Positions 47,448 through 57,729 of a DNA stretch of 64,000 bases are shown piece after piece; within the stretch, counting starts at the first letter, position 1; every line of letters starts with the position of its first letter. This stretch comes from AP-15 sp963701815. GTDB lineage: Bacteria > Pseudomonadota > Alphaproteobacteria > ATCC43930 > CGMCC-115725. The notes under the pieces are model-generated. The model searched no databases, had not been told where the DNA came from, and saw only the letters and a program-made list of their open reading frames with translations. Location of the stretch: positions 1 to 64,000 of the forward strand of contig CAVPBN010000039.1 in NCBI GenBank assembly GCA_963701815.1, in the 5' to 3' direction. The position numbers and the translations under genes are program-made.

Positions 47448-48374
47448 ATGAAGGCGGTATTGCTGACCGGCCATGGCGGGCCGGAGATGCTGCGCTACGG
47501 CGAGGCGCCGGACCCGGTCGCCGGGCCGGGCGAGGTCGTGGTCGACATTCATGCGGCCAGCGTCAACGCGGCCGATTACAAGGTGCGGCTCGGCGGGGGC
47601 GGCTACAGCAACCTCAAATTCCCGCATATCCTCGGCCGCGACTTCTCGGGCGTGGTCGCGGCGCGCGGCGCCGGGGTGACCGATTTTGCAATCGGCGACC
47701 CGGTATTCGGCGTGACCGATCAGGGGATCGAAGGATGCTACGCCGAAAAGCTCGCGATCAAGGCGGCGATCATCGCCGGAAAGCCGGACCGGCTCGGCCA
47801 TGCCGAGGCGGCGGCGCTGGGGCTGACCAGTCTGACGGCATTATGGGCGATCGAGGATACCGCCAAGCTGAAGGCCGGCGAGACCATCCTGATCCAGGGC
47901 GGCGCCGGCGGCGTCGCCGGTTTTGCGATCCAGCTTTCGCACCATCTCGGCGCGACCGTGATCACCACCGCCAGCGCCCGCAATCACGACTACGTGCGCG
48001 CGCTCGGCGCCGACCGGGCGATCGACTATAATTCGCAGGATTTCGCCAAGACCGCCGCCGATTGCGACGTCGTCTTCGACACGGTCGGCGGCGAGGTCCA
48101 GGTACGCTCGTACGACGTGCTGAAGCCGGGCGGGCGCCTGGTCTGGATTGCCGCCGCCCCGGCCGGATTTCAGCCGAGCCGCACCGATGTCGCGGTGCTG
48201 CGCCCGAACGTCGCCCGCGACCGCGCGCATCTCGAGCGGATGAAAGCGCTGTTTGCCGCGGGTGCGGTGTGGCCGCCGGCGATCACCCGCTATAAGCTCG
48301 CCGACGCGGCCGAGGCGCACCGGGTCAGCGAGGGGCGTCATTTGCAGGGCAAGCTGGTGCTCGAAATTCGCTGA
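47448..48374 (+). CDS. NADP-dependent quinone-oxidoreductase-like MDR protein
   Basis: The 308-residue protein belongs to the medium-chain dehydrogenase/reductase superfamily: MKAVLLTGHGGPEMLRYGEAP at the start, the ASVNAADYKVR and ILGRDFSGVV segments, the nucleotide-binding GGAGGVAGFAIQLSHHLGATVI, and KLVLEIR at the end. It lacks the structural-zinc cysteines, as in quinone oxidoreductase types. AGGAGGAG sits just upstream of the ATG. The 274 bases between purD and this gene hold nothing I can support. It is followed 29 bases later by an NTF2-like gene. Confidence 0.88.
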   Translation: MKAVLLTGHGGPEMLRYGEAPDPVAGPGEVVVDIHAASVNAADYKVRLGGGGYSNLKFPHILGRDFSGVVAARGAGVTDFAIGDPVFGVTDQGIEGCYAEKLAIKAAIIAGKPDRLGHAEAAALGLTSLTALWAIEDTAKLKAGETILIQGGAGGVAGFAIQLSHHLGATVITTASARNHDYVRALGADRAIDYNSQDFAKTAADCDVVFDTVGGEVQVRSYDVLKPGGRLVWIAAAPAGFQPSRTDVAVLRPNVARDRAHLERMKALFAAGAVWPPAITRYKLADAAEAHRVSEGRHLQGKLVLEIR

Positions 48375-48403
48375 TCGGGCGGCTTCCGGAAAAGGAGAAA
48401 GAC

Positions 48404-48778
48404 ATGGCAGGCAACGGTCAAACCGTCATCGACCTCGACAAGAAGCGCATGGACGCGATGGCGCAGAAGGATCTTGCGGCGCTGAATACGCTGATCGCCG
48501 ACGATCTCGTCTACACCCACTCTACGGCGCGGCTCGACACCAAGGCGAGCCTGATCGGCAACATGGAATCGGGCGGAACAGTCTATACCTCGGTCGTGCC
48601 GTCCGACGTGAAGGCGCAGGATCTCGGCGATACCGTGGTCTTGACCGGATCGTGCCGCATCAGCGTCATGTCGAACGGGCGCCCGAACAGCTTTGGCGTC
48701 CGCTTTACCGACGTGTGGGCCAACAAAGGCGGGCGGTGGCAGATGGTGACCTGGCAGTCGACCCGCCTGCCGGATTGA
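48404..48778 (+). CDS. NTF2-like (SnoaL/DUF4440-type) protein
   Basis: The 124-residue protein has the cone-shaped NTF2-like fold pattern: N-terminal helices (DLDKKRMDAMAQKDLAALNTLIADDLVYTHSTA), then beta strands ending RFTDVWANKGGRWQMVTWQSTRL. Members range from small enzymes to ligand-binding proteins, so no function is given. GGAG is positioned before the ATG. It probably forms a two-gene operon with the MDR gene. Confidence 0.82.
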   Translation: MAGNGQTVIDLDKKRMDAMAQKDLAALNTLIADDLVYTHSTARLDTKASLIGNMESGGTVYTSVVPSDVKAQDLGDTVVLTGSCRISVMSNGRPNSFGVRFTDVWANKGGRWQMVTWQSTRLPD

Positions 48779-48913
48779 TCCCGGCTCCGGCTCCGGGACC
48801 TCGGTCCGCGGCCCGAAGGCGCAAGCTGCCCGACCGGTGAAAGCGGGCGCGGTGGAGATCGGTGCGGGTTTCGCCGTAGAACCCTGCACTCTTACCATCT
48901 TGCGGAGCCCGCC

Positions 48914-49387
48914 ATGATTCGCCGCCTGATCGCCTGTCTGTGCCTGATGCTGTCGGGCGGCGCGGCGGCGATGGCCCAGATGCCGGCGCCTGCCGACGAC
49001 GCGCCGTCGCCGGGGCGGGTGTTCTGCGAGCAGAGCGTCAGCTACAAATTGGCCGATCCGGCCGCCGTGCCCGAGCGGTTCCGTCGCTTTCTCGGCGTGT
49101 GGAGCGACGCGACATGGGACGCAAACACCTGCGCTGCGCTGATCGTCCAGGACATCAAAGCCGACGGCGCCGCCGCGATCATCTATGTCTACGGGCCGCT
49201 CGGGTCGAGCGCCTCGGCGCCGGGCGGCATACTGCACGGCACCGGCATGATCGGCGGCGACGAGCTGCGGTTCCAGAATTCCGACGGCCGACAATTCGCG
49301 TTCCGCGCCGGGATCGTCGATCTCGAAGGTCATATGACCACGCCGAAAGGGCAGACCTTCGACGCCACATTCAAGCAGACGCCTTGA
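48914..49387 (+). CDS. exported hypothetical protein
   Basis: The 157-residue protein has a signal peptide (MIRRLIACLCLMLSGGAAAMA, cleavage after about residue 21) and a compact mature domain with FRRFLGVWSDATWDANTCAALIVQDI and a repeated-strand pattern. Cys in FCEQS and TCAAL may form a disulfide. I recognise no family beyond a general similarity to small periplasmic lipocalin-like or DUF domains. It is the last high-GC gene before the AT-richer stretch. Confidence 0.7.
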   Translation: MIRRLIACLCLMLSGGAAAMAQMPAPADDAPSPGRVFCEQSVSYKLADPAAVPERFRRFLGVWSDATWDANTCAALIVQDIKADGAAAIIYVYGPLGSSASAPGGILHGTGMIGGDELRFQNSDGRQFAFRAGIVDLEGHMTTPKGQTFDATFKQTP

Positions 49388-49820
49388 GGCAATCGCGCGG
49401 TCGTTCGGGCCGGCCCGGGCACCCGAACAGCGCCTGGTCACCCGCCATTTTTCAGTGGCGGTCTCGTTCCTCGGAGTAATATCAATGGTTCAAATGCTTG
49501 CCTTCTGCAGGATCGCGATCGTCGCCATCTGGCGAATAAAATCGCGTGTTCCGAAAACTAATTTATTGGCAAACTCAGATAGCAGCGGCGACGCTGCACC
49601 CAATACTGGGAGCGAGATTTCCTCGGTCGCTTTGAAATTTTTTCAAAGTTATTATCAACGGTGGTAGCGATAAGGTAACCAGAGAGCAAAGAACTGCAAC
49701 TGCAACTGCAACTGCAACTGCAACTGAAACGCCAACGCTATCAGACGAGCATACACACTTAACATTTAAGGCCCCATTTCTACTACAGATAATCTTCAGT
49801 TGTGGACCCATGCGACAGCC
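49388..49820. other. AT-richer gap with microsatellite and palindrome
   Basis: This 433-base stretch has a base composition clearly poorer in G+C than its flanks. It contains a perfect inverted repeat CTTTGAAA-TTT-TTTCAAAG (49630–49648) and a hexanucleotide microsatellite (49692–49727). A 78-codon minus-strand frame (49575–49811) runs through the microsatellite and reads an Ala-Val repeat inside a hydrophobic stretch, but nothing else supports it as a gene. Confidence 0.6.
49692..49727 (+). repeat. hexanucleotide tandem repeat (AACTGC)5 plus one variant
   Basis: Five exact copies of AACTGC are followed by AACTGA. The unit length of six keeps any reading frame, so copy-number changes would add or remove two codons. 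It lies in the AT-richer gap upstream of the DUF429 region. Confidence 0.95.
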
Positions 49821-50306
49821 CTATCGATACGGCCAGATCGGAATGGCGCTATCTTCGTAGTCATCAAGAATTGAGAGCAACGTACGCGCAGTCAGTTCAC
49901 AGCTCCCATGTACGCCACGCGCTCCCTCTTCTTGTCCCCGTTCCCGCCCTGTTGCTTCATGACGCTCAAGTGCCCGAAGCGCTGTAGTCCGCTCAAGATC
50001 CGAAGGGATATGCGGGTTATTATGCGGCGATCCCGCATGTTCGTTCAGCGCGGCTAATATTTTCGCGTGCATGTGGGCACCCCATCCAGGGGGACGTCTA
50101 CCGCAGGCGACCATCTCGGCGGCAGCCCCGCCAAGGAAAATCTTATCCATCGCCCAATCGCTGACTAACTCCCCTTCAGCCCGTGCGGTCGCGACGTAGA
50201 GTACAAACGTGAGCGCCGCCAGGGTGGTGGCGCAAATCCTCCACGGAGGACGTTGGCGGTTTCGAGGCGGTTCTTTCACAAAACGAACGGATTGAGCTTT
50301 GGGCAC
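49821..50306 (-). CDS. exported orphan protein
   Basis: The 161-residue reading frame begins at GTG 50306. It has a basic N-terminus (KEPPRNRQRPPWR), a hydrophobic segment at about 23–42 and a signal-peptidase-like site ATARA-EG at residue 43. The remaining ~118 residues are hydrophilic, with two cysteines (MVACGRR and HGSCEL) that could pair in the periplasm. I recognise no homologous family. It lies in the AT-richer island, convergent with the exported gene at 48914 and downstream of DUF429 on the same strand. Whether it is a real gene rests on the signal-peptide pattern and length. Confidence 0.5.
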   Translation of the reverse strand: MPKAQSVRFVKEPPRNRQRPPWRICATTLAALTFVLYVATARAEGELVSDWAMDKIFLGGAAAEMVACGRRPPGWGAHMHAKILAALNEHAGSPHNNPHIPSDLERTTALRALERHEATGRERGQEEGARGVHGSCELTARTLLSILDDYEDSAIPIWPYR

Positions 50307-50466
50307 ATTAAATTCTTGTCAATTGAAGTGTTACAAATCCGCTTGGAAGCAAGCTATATGACGATCTTTGCAGGTGTTCTCTGGTCAACCGCGAGCTACT
50401 CGATTTTAGCGAAGCGGGACTACCGCTTGCGCTTCAGCCTCGACCCGTGTTTCCTGCGACGAGTTC

Positions 50467-51303
50467 TCAATAACACAAACTCGGATCAGCTATCCAGCCC
50501 TCAAGCGCATCAGCGCTACAAGGGGCGCCGTAGCCTTGCTCTCTCATAGACCACGCCCATGCGGCTTGAATCGCACATAGCAGCGCATCCAATTGGTCAC
50601 CGCTCGGATCATCCGCTAAATTTTTCGGTGCCTCGACGCGCAGATCATAACCTGCTTCGATCTGCTGGTTCAGTATGTAATCCAGTATGGCGCGGCGTAC
50701 GTGGAGCTGCGCTTCGGTCTGCTTTTTAGCGGTGTCATTCTTGTACCCACCCTTGTACCCGGGGCCACAAACAGATTTAATAATTTTCCTCGCTAACACA
50801 CCCGGATAGGCTTCGACGACTATCCGCTCCGGATCACCTGATTTAAGTACTGGTATCGTAACATCCGATTTGGCTAAACGCGGCGCACCTTCGAAAAACA
50901 TCAACCCGACCGGCACGCCATAAAGTTTTTGAGGGCTGATTGATGAGGCCGAGACGTTTGTCGCGCGACGATGTTCCTTGTCGCCGAATGGACGGCAGCG
51001 CTTGTAGTCTTCCAATGCGGTGCGAAAGCCTTCGCGGCCCAGCGCTGCGGCGTGTGCGACATAACCCGCCCAATTATCAGGCCACCCAATGTTTTCAATA
51101 AATTTACGAGATTGTCCAAACGGGAAATCGATACCGGCAATCCAAGGAGCGGGCTTCTTAAGTGCATCCTCAAAAAATCCAAAATTCGACATCTCGAACA
51201 GACAAATTGTTCGCAGTACGTTCCTATCTAGACTACAATGTAAGCAGGTAAGAGGCTTTTTCTTTGTTGGTGACGATGTAAAATCAATCCCAATAACTTT
51301 CAT
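50467..51303 (-). CDS. DUF429 family protein (predicted RNase H-fold nuclease)
   Basis: The 278-residue protein begins MKVIGIDFTSSP and has the family's second acidic strand WIAGIDFPFG, then VVEAYPGVLARKII and the C-terminal helix with DPSGDQLDALLCAIQAAWAW. The acidic residues D7, D59 and D236/D239 are placed as in RNase H-like active sites. Members are predicted nucleases of unknown role that often sit in mobile or accessory regions. Codon use and base composition differ from the neighbours, which suggests acquisition by transfer. A TATAAT box ends seven bases before the ATG, so the mRNA may be leaderless. Confidence 0.82.
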   Translation of the reverse strand: MKVIGIDFTSSPTKKKPLTCLHCSLDRNVLRTICLFEMSNFGFFEDALKKPAPWIAGIDFPFGQSRKFIENIGWPDNWAGYVAHAAALGREGFRTALEDYKRCRPFGDKEHRRATNVSASSISPQKLYGVPVGLMFFEGAPRLAKSDVTIPVLKSGDPERIVVEAYPGVLARKIIKSVCGPGYKGGYKNDTAKKQTEAQLHVRRAILDYILNQQIEAGYDLRVEAPKNLADDPSGDQLDALLCAIQAAWAWSMREQGYGAPCSADALEGWIADPSLCY

Positions 51304-51653
51304 ACTACAATTATAGAGCCTTTAGGCAGTTTATGCAACACGGTTTCAGCAGTTTGCCCACTTTCGGTTGATGGTTCGGTACATCTTGCACACGCAGATG
51401 GACCTCTTGCCAAGGCGGCCAAGGATCGTGTTCCACGATTTCGCTTGTAACCCCCGCTCGTGTTCCGATTGACGCTCGCGGTGCCGTTTTCTGGCTTGCC
51501 GAGCCTCGGAATCGCGTTTCGGCCGACCTACACCGCCGGGTGCGGCTGGCACCCGCTTGGCTGGAGGGCATCGGGTGACTACATCATCGGCCTGATAAAC
51601 CCGGGGTCTGGTTCCCGCTGGAGACGCAGCGCGACCGGACCGACAGTCGAAAC
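51304..51653. other. junction between AT-richer island and hrcA
   Basis: This 350-base stretch changes from low to high G+C between about 51400 and 51500. The promoter of the DUF429 gene is at its left end. Two overlapping minus-strand frames (ending at 51311 and 51346) are open but show no recognisable domain. I see no integrase, direct repeat or tRNA that would mark an attachment site. Confidence 0.5.
51310..51338 (-). promoter_or_regulatory. sigma70-type promoter for the DUF429 gene
   Basis: On the minus strand TTGCAT (51338–51333) and a perfect TATAAT (51315–51310) are 17 bases apart. The -10 box ends seven bases before the ATG at 51303, so the transcription start would coincide with or lie next to the start codon. 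Confidence 0.5.
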
Positions 51654-52721
51654 GTGCCGATGCTGTCATCGCTCATTGCACCCTCGTCGATCAACGAACT
51701 GACCGAGCGCAGCCGCGAGATCTTTCGGCTGATCGTCGACGGCTATGTCGCGACCGGCGAGCCGATCGGCTCGCGCACCTTGTCGCGCCGGCTCGGCCAG
51801 AACCTGTCGCCGGCGACGATCCGCAACGTCATGGCCGATCTCGAAGAGGCGGGTCTGCTCTATTCCCCGCATACCTCGGCCGGGCGGCTGCCGACCGACG
51901 CCGGTCTGCGCCTGTTCGTCCACGGCCTGCTCGAAATCGGCCGGCTGGCCGAATCCGAGCGCCGCAACATCGAGAGCCTGTGCGCGGCGCGCGGCAAGAG
52001 CCTGCCGCAGGCGCTCGAAGAGGCGACGAGCGCGCTTTCCGGCCTGTCGCATTGCGCCGGGGTGGTCGTCGTGCCGAACCAGGACCGGCCGTTGAAACAT
52101 CTCGAATTCGTCAATCTCGGGCCGGGACGGGCGCTCGTCGTGCTGGTCACCGAGGACGGGCTGGTCGAGAACCGGGTCATCGAGGTGCCGCTCGGGCTGC
52201 CGCCGGCGGTGCTGATCGCGGCCGGCAATTATCTGAATGCCCGGCTGATCGGCCGCACCATCGATGAGGCGCAGGACACGATCCGCGAGGAGATCGCCTC
52301 GAACCAGGCGCAGCTCGACGAACTGACCTCAAAGCTCGTCGCCGCCGGCATGGCGAGCTGGGCCGGCGGCGACAAAGGCAGCGCGCTGATCGTGCGCGGC
52401 CAGGCCAATCTGCTCGAGGACGTGACCGCGCTCGCCGATCTCGAACGGCTGCGCGGCCTGTTCGAAATGCTCGAAACCCGCGAGACGATGCTGCGGCTGC
52501 TCGACGCCAGCAAGCAGGGCGAAGGGGTGCAGATCTTTATCGGCGCCGAGAGCCACCTGTTCGGCGTGGCCGGCTGCTCGATGGTGATCGCGCCCTACCA
52601 GAACAGCCGCGAGCAGATCGTCGGGGCGATCGGGGTCATCGGCCCGACCAGGATCAACTATGCCCGCATCATCCCGATGGTGGATTACACCGCCAAGATG
52701 ATCGGGCGCCTCATCGGATAG
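51654..52721 (+). CDS. hrcA: heat-inducible transcription repressor HrcA
   Basis: The 355-residue protein (GTG 51654; an in-frame ATG at 51660 is equally possible) has the winged-helix N-terminus (INELTERSREIFRLIVDGYVATGEPIGSRTLSRRLGQNLSPATIRNVMADLEEAGLLYSPHTSAGRLPTDAGLRLFV) and the GAF-like C-terminal part ending IVGAIGVIGPTRINYARIIPMVDYTAKMIG. It represses chaperonin genes by binding the CIRCE element; none is seen in this window. It is followed by grpE after eight bases. Confidence 0.97.
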   Translation: MPMLSSLIAPSSINELTERSREIFRLIVDGYVATGEPIGSRTLSRRLGQNLSPATIRNVMADLEEAGLLYSPHTSAGRLPTDAGLRLFVHGLLEIGRLAESERRNIESLCAARGKSLPQALEEATSALSGLSHCAGVVVVPNQDRPLKHLEFVNLGPGRALVVLVTEDGLVENRVIEVPLGLPPAVLIAAGNYLNARLIGRTIDEAQDTIREEIASNQAQLDELTSKLVAAGMASWAGGDKGSALIVRGQANLLEDVTALADLERLRGLFEMLETRETMLRLLDASKQGEGVQIFIGAESHLFGVAGCSMVIAPYQNSREQIVGAIGVIGPTRINYARIIPMVDYTAKMIGRLIG

Positions 52722-52729
52722 GACAGCGG

Positions 52730-53314
52730 ATGAACGAGGATCGAAGCGAGGAGGAGGCGGCCCGCCCCACCGCAGAAACGGCGGCCAACAACAACACCGC
52801 GGCCGAGGGCGAGGCGGGCGACGAGGTCCCGCCGGAGGCGCGGGTGGCGGCGCTCGAAGCCGAATTGGCCGAACAGCAGGACAAGCTGTTGCGCGCCCTC
52901 GCCGAAGCCGAGAACACCCGCCGCCGGGTCCAGCGCGAGCGCGAGGAGGCGACCAAATATGCGGTCGCCGGGTTTGCCAAGGATCTGCTCTCGGCCGCCG
53001 ACAATCTGCGCCGGGCGCTCGACAGCCTGCCCGAGGCCGAAATCAAGGACGAGCGCACCCGCAACCTGCTCGCCGGGGTCGCCGCGACAGAGCGCGAATT
53101 GCTCGGCGTCTTCGAGCGCCACGACATTCGCCGCATCGATCCCAAGGGGGAGCGGTTCGACCATAATCTTCACCAGGCGATCTATGAGGTCGAGCGGGCC
53201 GGGCAGACCCCCGGTACGATCGTCGAGGTATTGCAGCCCGGTTACGTGCTGCACGACCGGCTGTTGCGGCCGGCGATGGTCGGCGTCGCCAAGCAGGCGG
53301 CGCCGCCGGCATGA
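52730..53314 (+). CDS. grpE: nucleotide exchange factor GrpE
   Basis: The 194-residue protein has an acidic, Asn/Ala-rich N-terminus, a coiled coil (VAALEAELAEQQDKLLRALAEAENTRRRVQREREEATKYAVAGFAKDLLSAADNLRRAL) and the C-terminal beta domain (DPKGERFDHNLHQAIYEVE … TIVEVLQPGYVLHDRLLRPAMVGVAK). It releases ADP from DnaK, whose gene is 217 bases downstream. Confidence 0.97.
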   Translation: MNEDRSEEEAARPTAETAANNNTAAEGEAGDEVPPEARVAALEAELAEQQDKLLRALAEAENTRRRVQREREEATKYAVAGFAKDLLSAADNLRRALDSLPEAEIKDERTRNLLAGVAATERELLGVFERHDIRRIDPKGERFDHNLHQAIYEVERAGQTPGTIVEVLQPGYVLHDRLLRPAMVGVAKQAAPPA

Positions 53315-53405
53315 GCGGCGCCCTGGCTGGCTGGCCGCCCGCCCTGCCCTGCCGCGCGCAACGACAGCACCCGATGCCGCATCGAAGGCCCGCCGACGCG
53401 GCCCG

Positions 53406-53434
53406 TTGTAGCCGCGGGAGGGTCCGCATATATA
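53406..53434 (+). promoter_or_regulatory. promoter-like hexamers upstream of dnaK
   Basis: TTGTAG (53406–53411) and TATATA (53429–53434) are 17 bases apart and about 100 bases before the dnaK ATG. A heat-shock sigma32 promoter might be expected here, but I do not see a convincing CTTGAA/CCCATAT pair. Confidence 0.4.
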
Positions 53435-53531
53435 ACCCTGCACAGTCAGGGGATGACTGAACCATCACTTCCCGGGGGATCGGGACGGTGCTTTCTGGGC
53501 CGCCCGGTCCTGCTTTTGACATGAGGTATCC

Positions 53532-55463
<1,932 letters not shown>

Positions 55464-55481
55464 CCGCCTCCCAAGAGGCGG
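55464..55481 (+). terminator. hairpin between dnaK and dnaJ
   Basis: CCGCCTC-CCAA-GAGGCGG forms a perfect seven-pair stem with a four-base loop, beginning at the base after the dnaK stop. The downstream sequence CTCTTCGG is only weakly T-rich. It is probably a partial terminator or RNA-end stabiliser that gives more dnaK than dnaJ. Confidence 0.5.
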
Positions 55482-55579
55482 CTCTTCGGTGGAATCCAAA
55501 ATCGAATGCGCCAGCCCCGGCGGCTCGTCCGCCGGGGTGACGCGCGGCGGCCAACCCTCGCAGCGAATATTCCTCGACC

Positions 55580-56707
55580 ATGGCTAAGCGAGATTTTTAC
55601 GAGGTATTGGGTGTCGATAAGTCGGCTGGCGCCGACGACCTCAAAAAGGCCTATCGCAAGCTCGCGATGCAATATCATCCGGATCGCAACGCCGGGGACA
55701 AAAGCGCCGAGCAGAAGTTCAAGGATGTCAGCGAAGCCTATGACATCCTCAAGGACGATCAAAAACGGGCCGCCTATGACCGGTTCGGCCACGCCGCCTT
55801 CGAGCAGGCGGGTGCGCGCGGCCCGGGCGATTTCGGTTTTGCCAGCGGCTTTGCCGACATCTTCGACGAGATGTTCGGCGAGGCCGCCGGCGGCGGCCGG
55901 CGAGGCCACGGGCCGAGCCGCGGGAGCGACCTGCGCTACAACCTCGAAATCTCGCTCGAGGAAAGCTTTCGCGGTAAGCAGACGACAATTCGTGTGCCCA
56001 ACCTCGTCGCCTGCGAGGCCTGCCACGGCAGCGGCGCCGAGGCCGGATCGAGGCCGGTCGCCTGTCCGACCTGCCACGGCCGCGGGCGGGTCCGGGTGCA
56101 GCAGGGTTTTTTCACGATGGAACGGACCTGCACCAGCTGCCAGGGCGCCGGGCGGGTGATCGAAAAACCCTGCCGCGGCTGTGGCGGCCAGGGCCGCGTG
56201 CGGCGCGAAAAAACCCTGTCGGTGAACATCCCGCCGGGGGTCGAGGACGGCACCCGCATCCGGCTCGCCGGCGAAGGCGAGGTCGGGGTGCGCGGCGCCT
56301 CGGCCGGAGACCTGTACATTTTCATCAGCGTGGCGGCGCACCGGATCTTCCAGCGCGACGGCGCCAATGTCTTCTGTCGGGTGCCGTTGCCGATCACCAC
56401 GGCAGCGCTCGGCGGCACGATCGAGGTTCCGACCGTGGATGGTGGCCGGGCTCGCGTCACGGTGCCGGCCGGGACCCAATCGGGCCACCAGTTCCGGCTC
56501 AAGGCCAAGGGCATGACGGTGCTGCGCTCGACCGCTCGCGGCGACATGTTCGTCGAGGCGATCGTCGAAACCCCGGTCAATCTGACCAAACGCCAGCAGG
56601 AATTGTTGCGCGAATTCGACAAGGCGGGCGAAAGCGGCCGCACCCATCCCGAGAGCGAAGGCTTCTTCACCCGGGTAAAGGAATTTTTCGAGGACCTCCG
56701 GGAGTAG
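55580..56707 (+). CDS. dnaJ: co-chaperone DnaJ
   Basis: The 375-residue protein has the J domain (DFYEVLGVDKSAGADDLKKAYRKLAMQYHPDRNAGD with HPD), a Gly/Phe region, and four zinc-finger repeats: CEACHGSG, CPTCHGRG, CTSCQGAG and CRGCGGQG. The C-terminal substrate-binding domains follow. It stimulates the DnaK ATPase. The 248 bases after it hold no gene that I can support. Confidence 0.98.
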   Translation: MAKRDFYEVLGVDKSAGADDLKKAYRKLAMQYHPDRNAGDKSAEQKFKDVSEAYDILKDDQKRAAYDRFGHAAFEQAGARGPGDFGFASGFADIFDEMFGEAAGGGRRGHGPSRGSDLRYNLEISLEESFRGKQTTIRVPNLVACEACHGSGAEAGSRPVACPTCHGRGRVRVQQGFFTMERTCTSCQGAGRVIEKPCRGCGGQGRVRREKTLSVNIPPGVEDGTRIRLAGEGEVGVRGASAGDLYIFISVAAHRIFQRDGANVFCRVPLPITTAALGGTIEVPTVDGGRARVTVPAGTQSGHQFRLKAKGMTVLRSTARGDMFVEAIVETPVNLTKRQQELLREFDKAGESGRTHPESEGFFTRVKEFFEDLRE

Positions 56708-56955
56708 CGCCGGCGAACTCGGCGAGTCTGCGATCAGCCGTCTTCATACCGCTGAATGGTTCTGCCTGCGCGGCATCCCGGCAACGACTTTCGCGGCCAT
56801 CGCCGGCGTGGCAAAGCGCTGCGCCCGGCTTGCCGATGGCGTTGCCGGCTTGCGTTTCGAGGGCGGCATAGTAGCATCGACGATCAGGATTGCCGTGGCG
56901 CCGGAAAGGGATCGCCGCTTCGCCGCCCGCCCCTTCGCAGTGTGGTATCGGGATT

Positions 56956-57729
56956 ATGAGCTTTGTCGGCCGCATCTTTTCCGGCGCGCGCGAACTGCCG
57001 TTCGGCGGGCCGCTCGGCGCCCTGATCGAGCGTGCGGCGCGCCACATCGTGCACTGGCACGCGCACGAGGACGACCCGGCCGACGCCGATCCGCAGCGGG
57101 CTGATCCCGGCCGGGCCGATCCGCGCCGTCGCATCGCCTTTACGATCGCGGTCATCGCGCTCGGCGCCAAAATGGCGAAGGCCGACGGTGCGGTCACCCG
57201 CGACGAGGTCGCCGCCTTTGGCGAGGTGTTTCAGGTGCCGCCGGGCGAGGAGGAGCATGTCCGCCTGGTCTTCGACCTTGCCCGCCGCAGCACCCACGGT
57301 TTTGAAAGCTATGCCAGACAGGTCGGGCGGCTGTTCGCGGCCGACCGGGCGGTGCTCGAAGACCTGCTCGGGGGATTGTTTCACATCGCTCTGGCCGATG
57401 GCCTGCTCCGCCCCGCCGAAGACGAGTATCTGCGCCAGGTGGCGCACCATTTCGGGTTCGATCCAGCCGATTACGCCCGCATCCGGGCGCACCACGTCGG
57501 CGGCGGGCCGCAGGAGCCCGAAGATGCGCACGCGATCCTCGGGCTCCTGCCCGGCGCCGCTCCCGACGCCATTCACCAGGCCTATCACCGCCTGGTGCGC
57601 GAGAGCCATCCCGATATCGCGATGGCGCAAGGCCTGCCGCCCGAGTGCATCGCGCTGGCGACCGCCCGGATGGCCCGGATCAACGCCGCATATGACCGGC
57701 TCGCCCGGCCGCGGAGCGGCATCGCGTGA
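56956..57729 (+). CDS. DjlA/TerB-like protein with C-terminal J domain
   Basis: The ATG at 56956 gives 257 residues. A TerB-like helical domain (about 55–185: FTIAVIALGAKMAKADGAVTRDEVAAFGEVFQVPPGEEEHVRLVFDLAR … LFHIALADGLLRPAEDEYLRQVAHHFGF) is followed by a J domain (about 193–250) with HPD at 218–220. It is related to DjlA, but lacks a clear N-terminal membrane anchor. The stop overlaps the next start (GTGA). Position after dnaJ suggests a role in chaperone function, which is inference. Confidence 0.87.
   Translation: MSFVGRIFSGARELPFGGPLGALIERAARHIVHWHAHEDDPADADPQRADPGRADPRRRIAFTIAVIALGAKMAKADGAVTRDEVAAFGEVFQVPPGEEEHVRLVFDLARRSTHGFESYARQVGRLFAADRAVLEDLLGGLFHIALADGLLRPAEDEYLRQVAHHFGFDPADYARIRAHHVGGGPQEPEDAHAILGLLPGAAPDAIHQAYHRLVRESHPDIAMAQGLPPECIALATARMARINAAYDRLARPRSGIA

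Noticed and set aside
48779..48798. TCCCGG…CCGGGA inverted repeat after the NTF2-like gene
   Set aside because: It is only six pairs with no T-tract, which is expected by chance in DNA this rich in G+C.
50253..50549. Plus-strand frame of 98 codons between the orphan and DUF429
   Set aside because: It overlaps the ends of both minus-strand genes, has a mixed composition and no start site; unlikely to be coding.
51311..51669. Two overlapping minus-strand frames between DUF429 and hrcA
   Set aside because: They cross the G+C transition, show no domain or good ribosome-binding site, and one enters hrcA. They may be remnants of an acquired segment but cannot be supported as genes.
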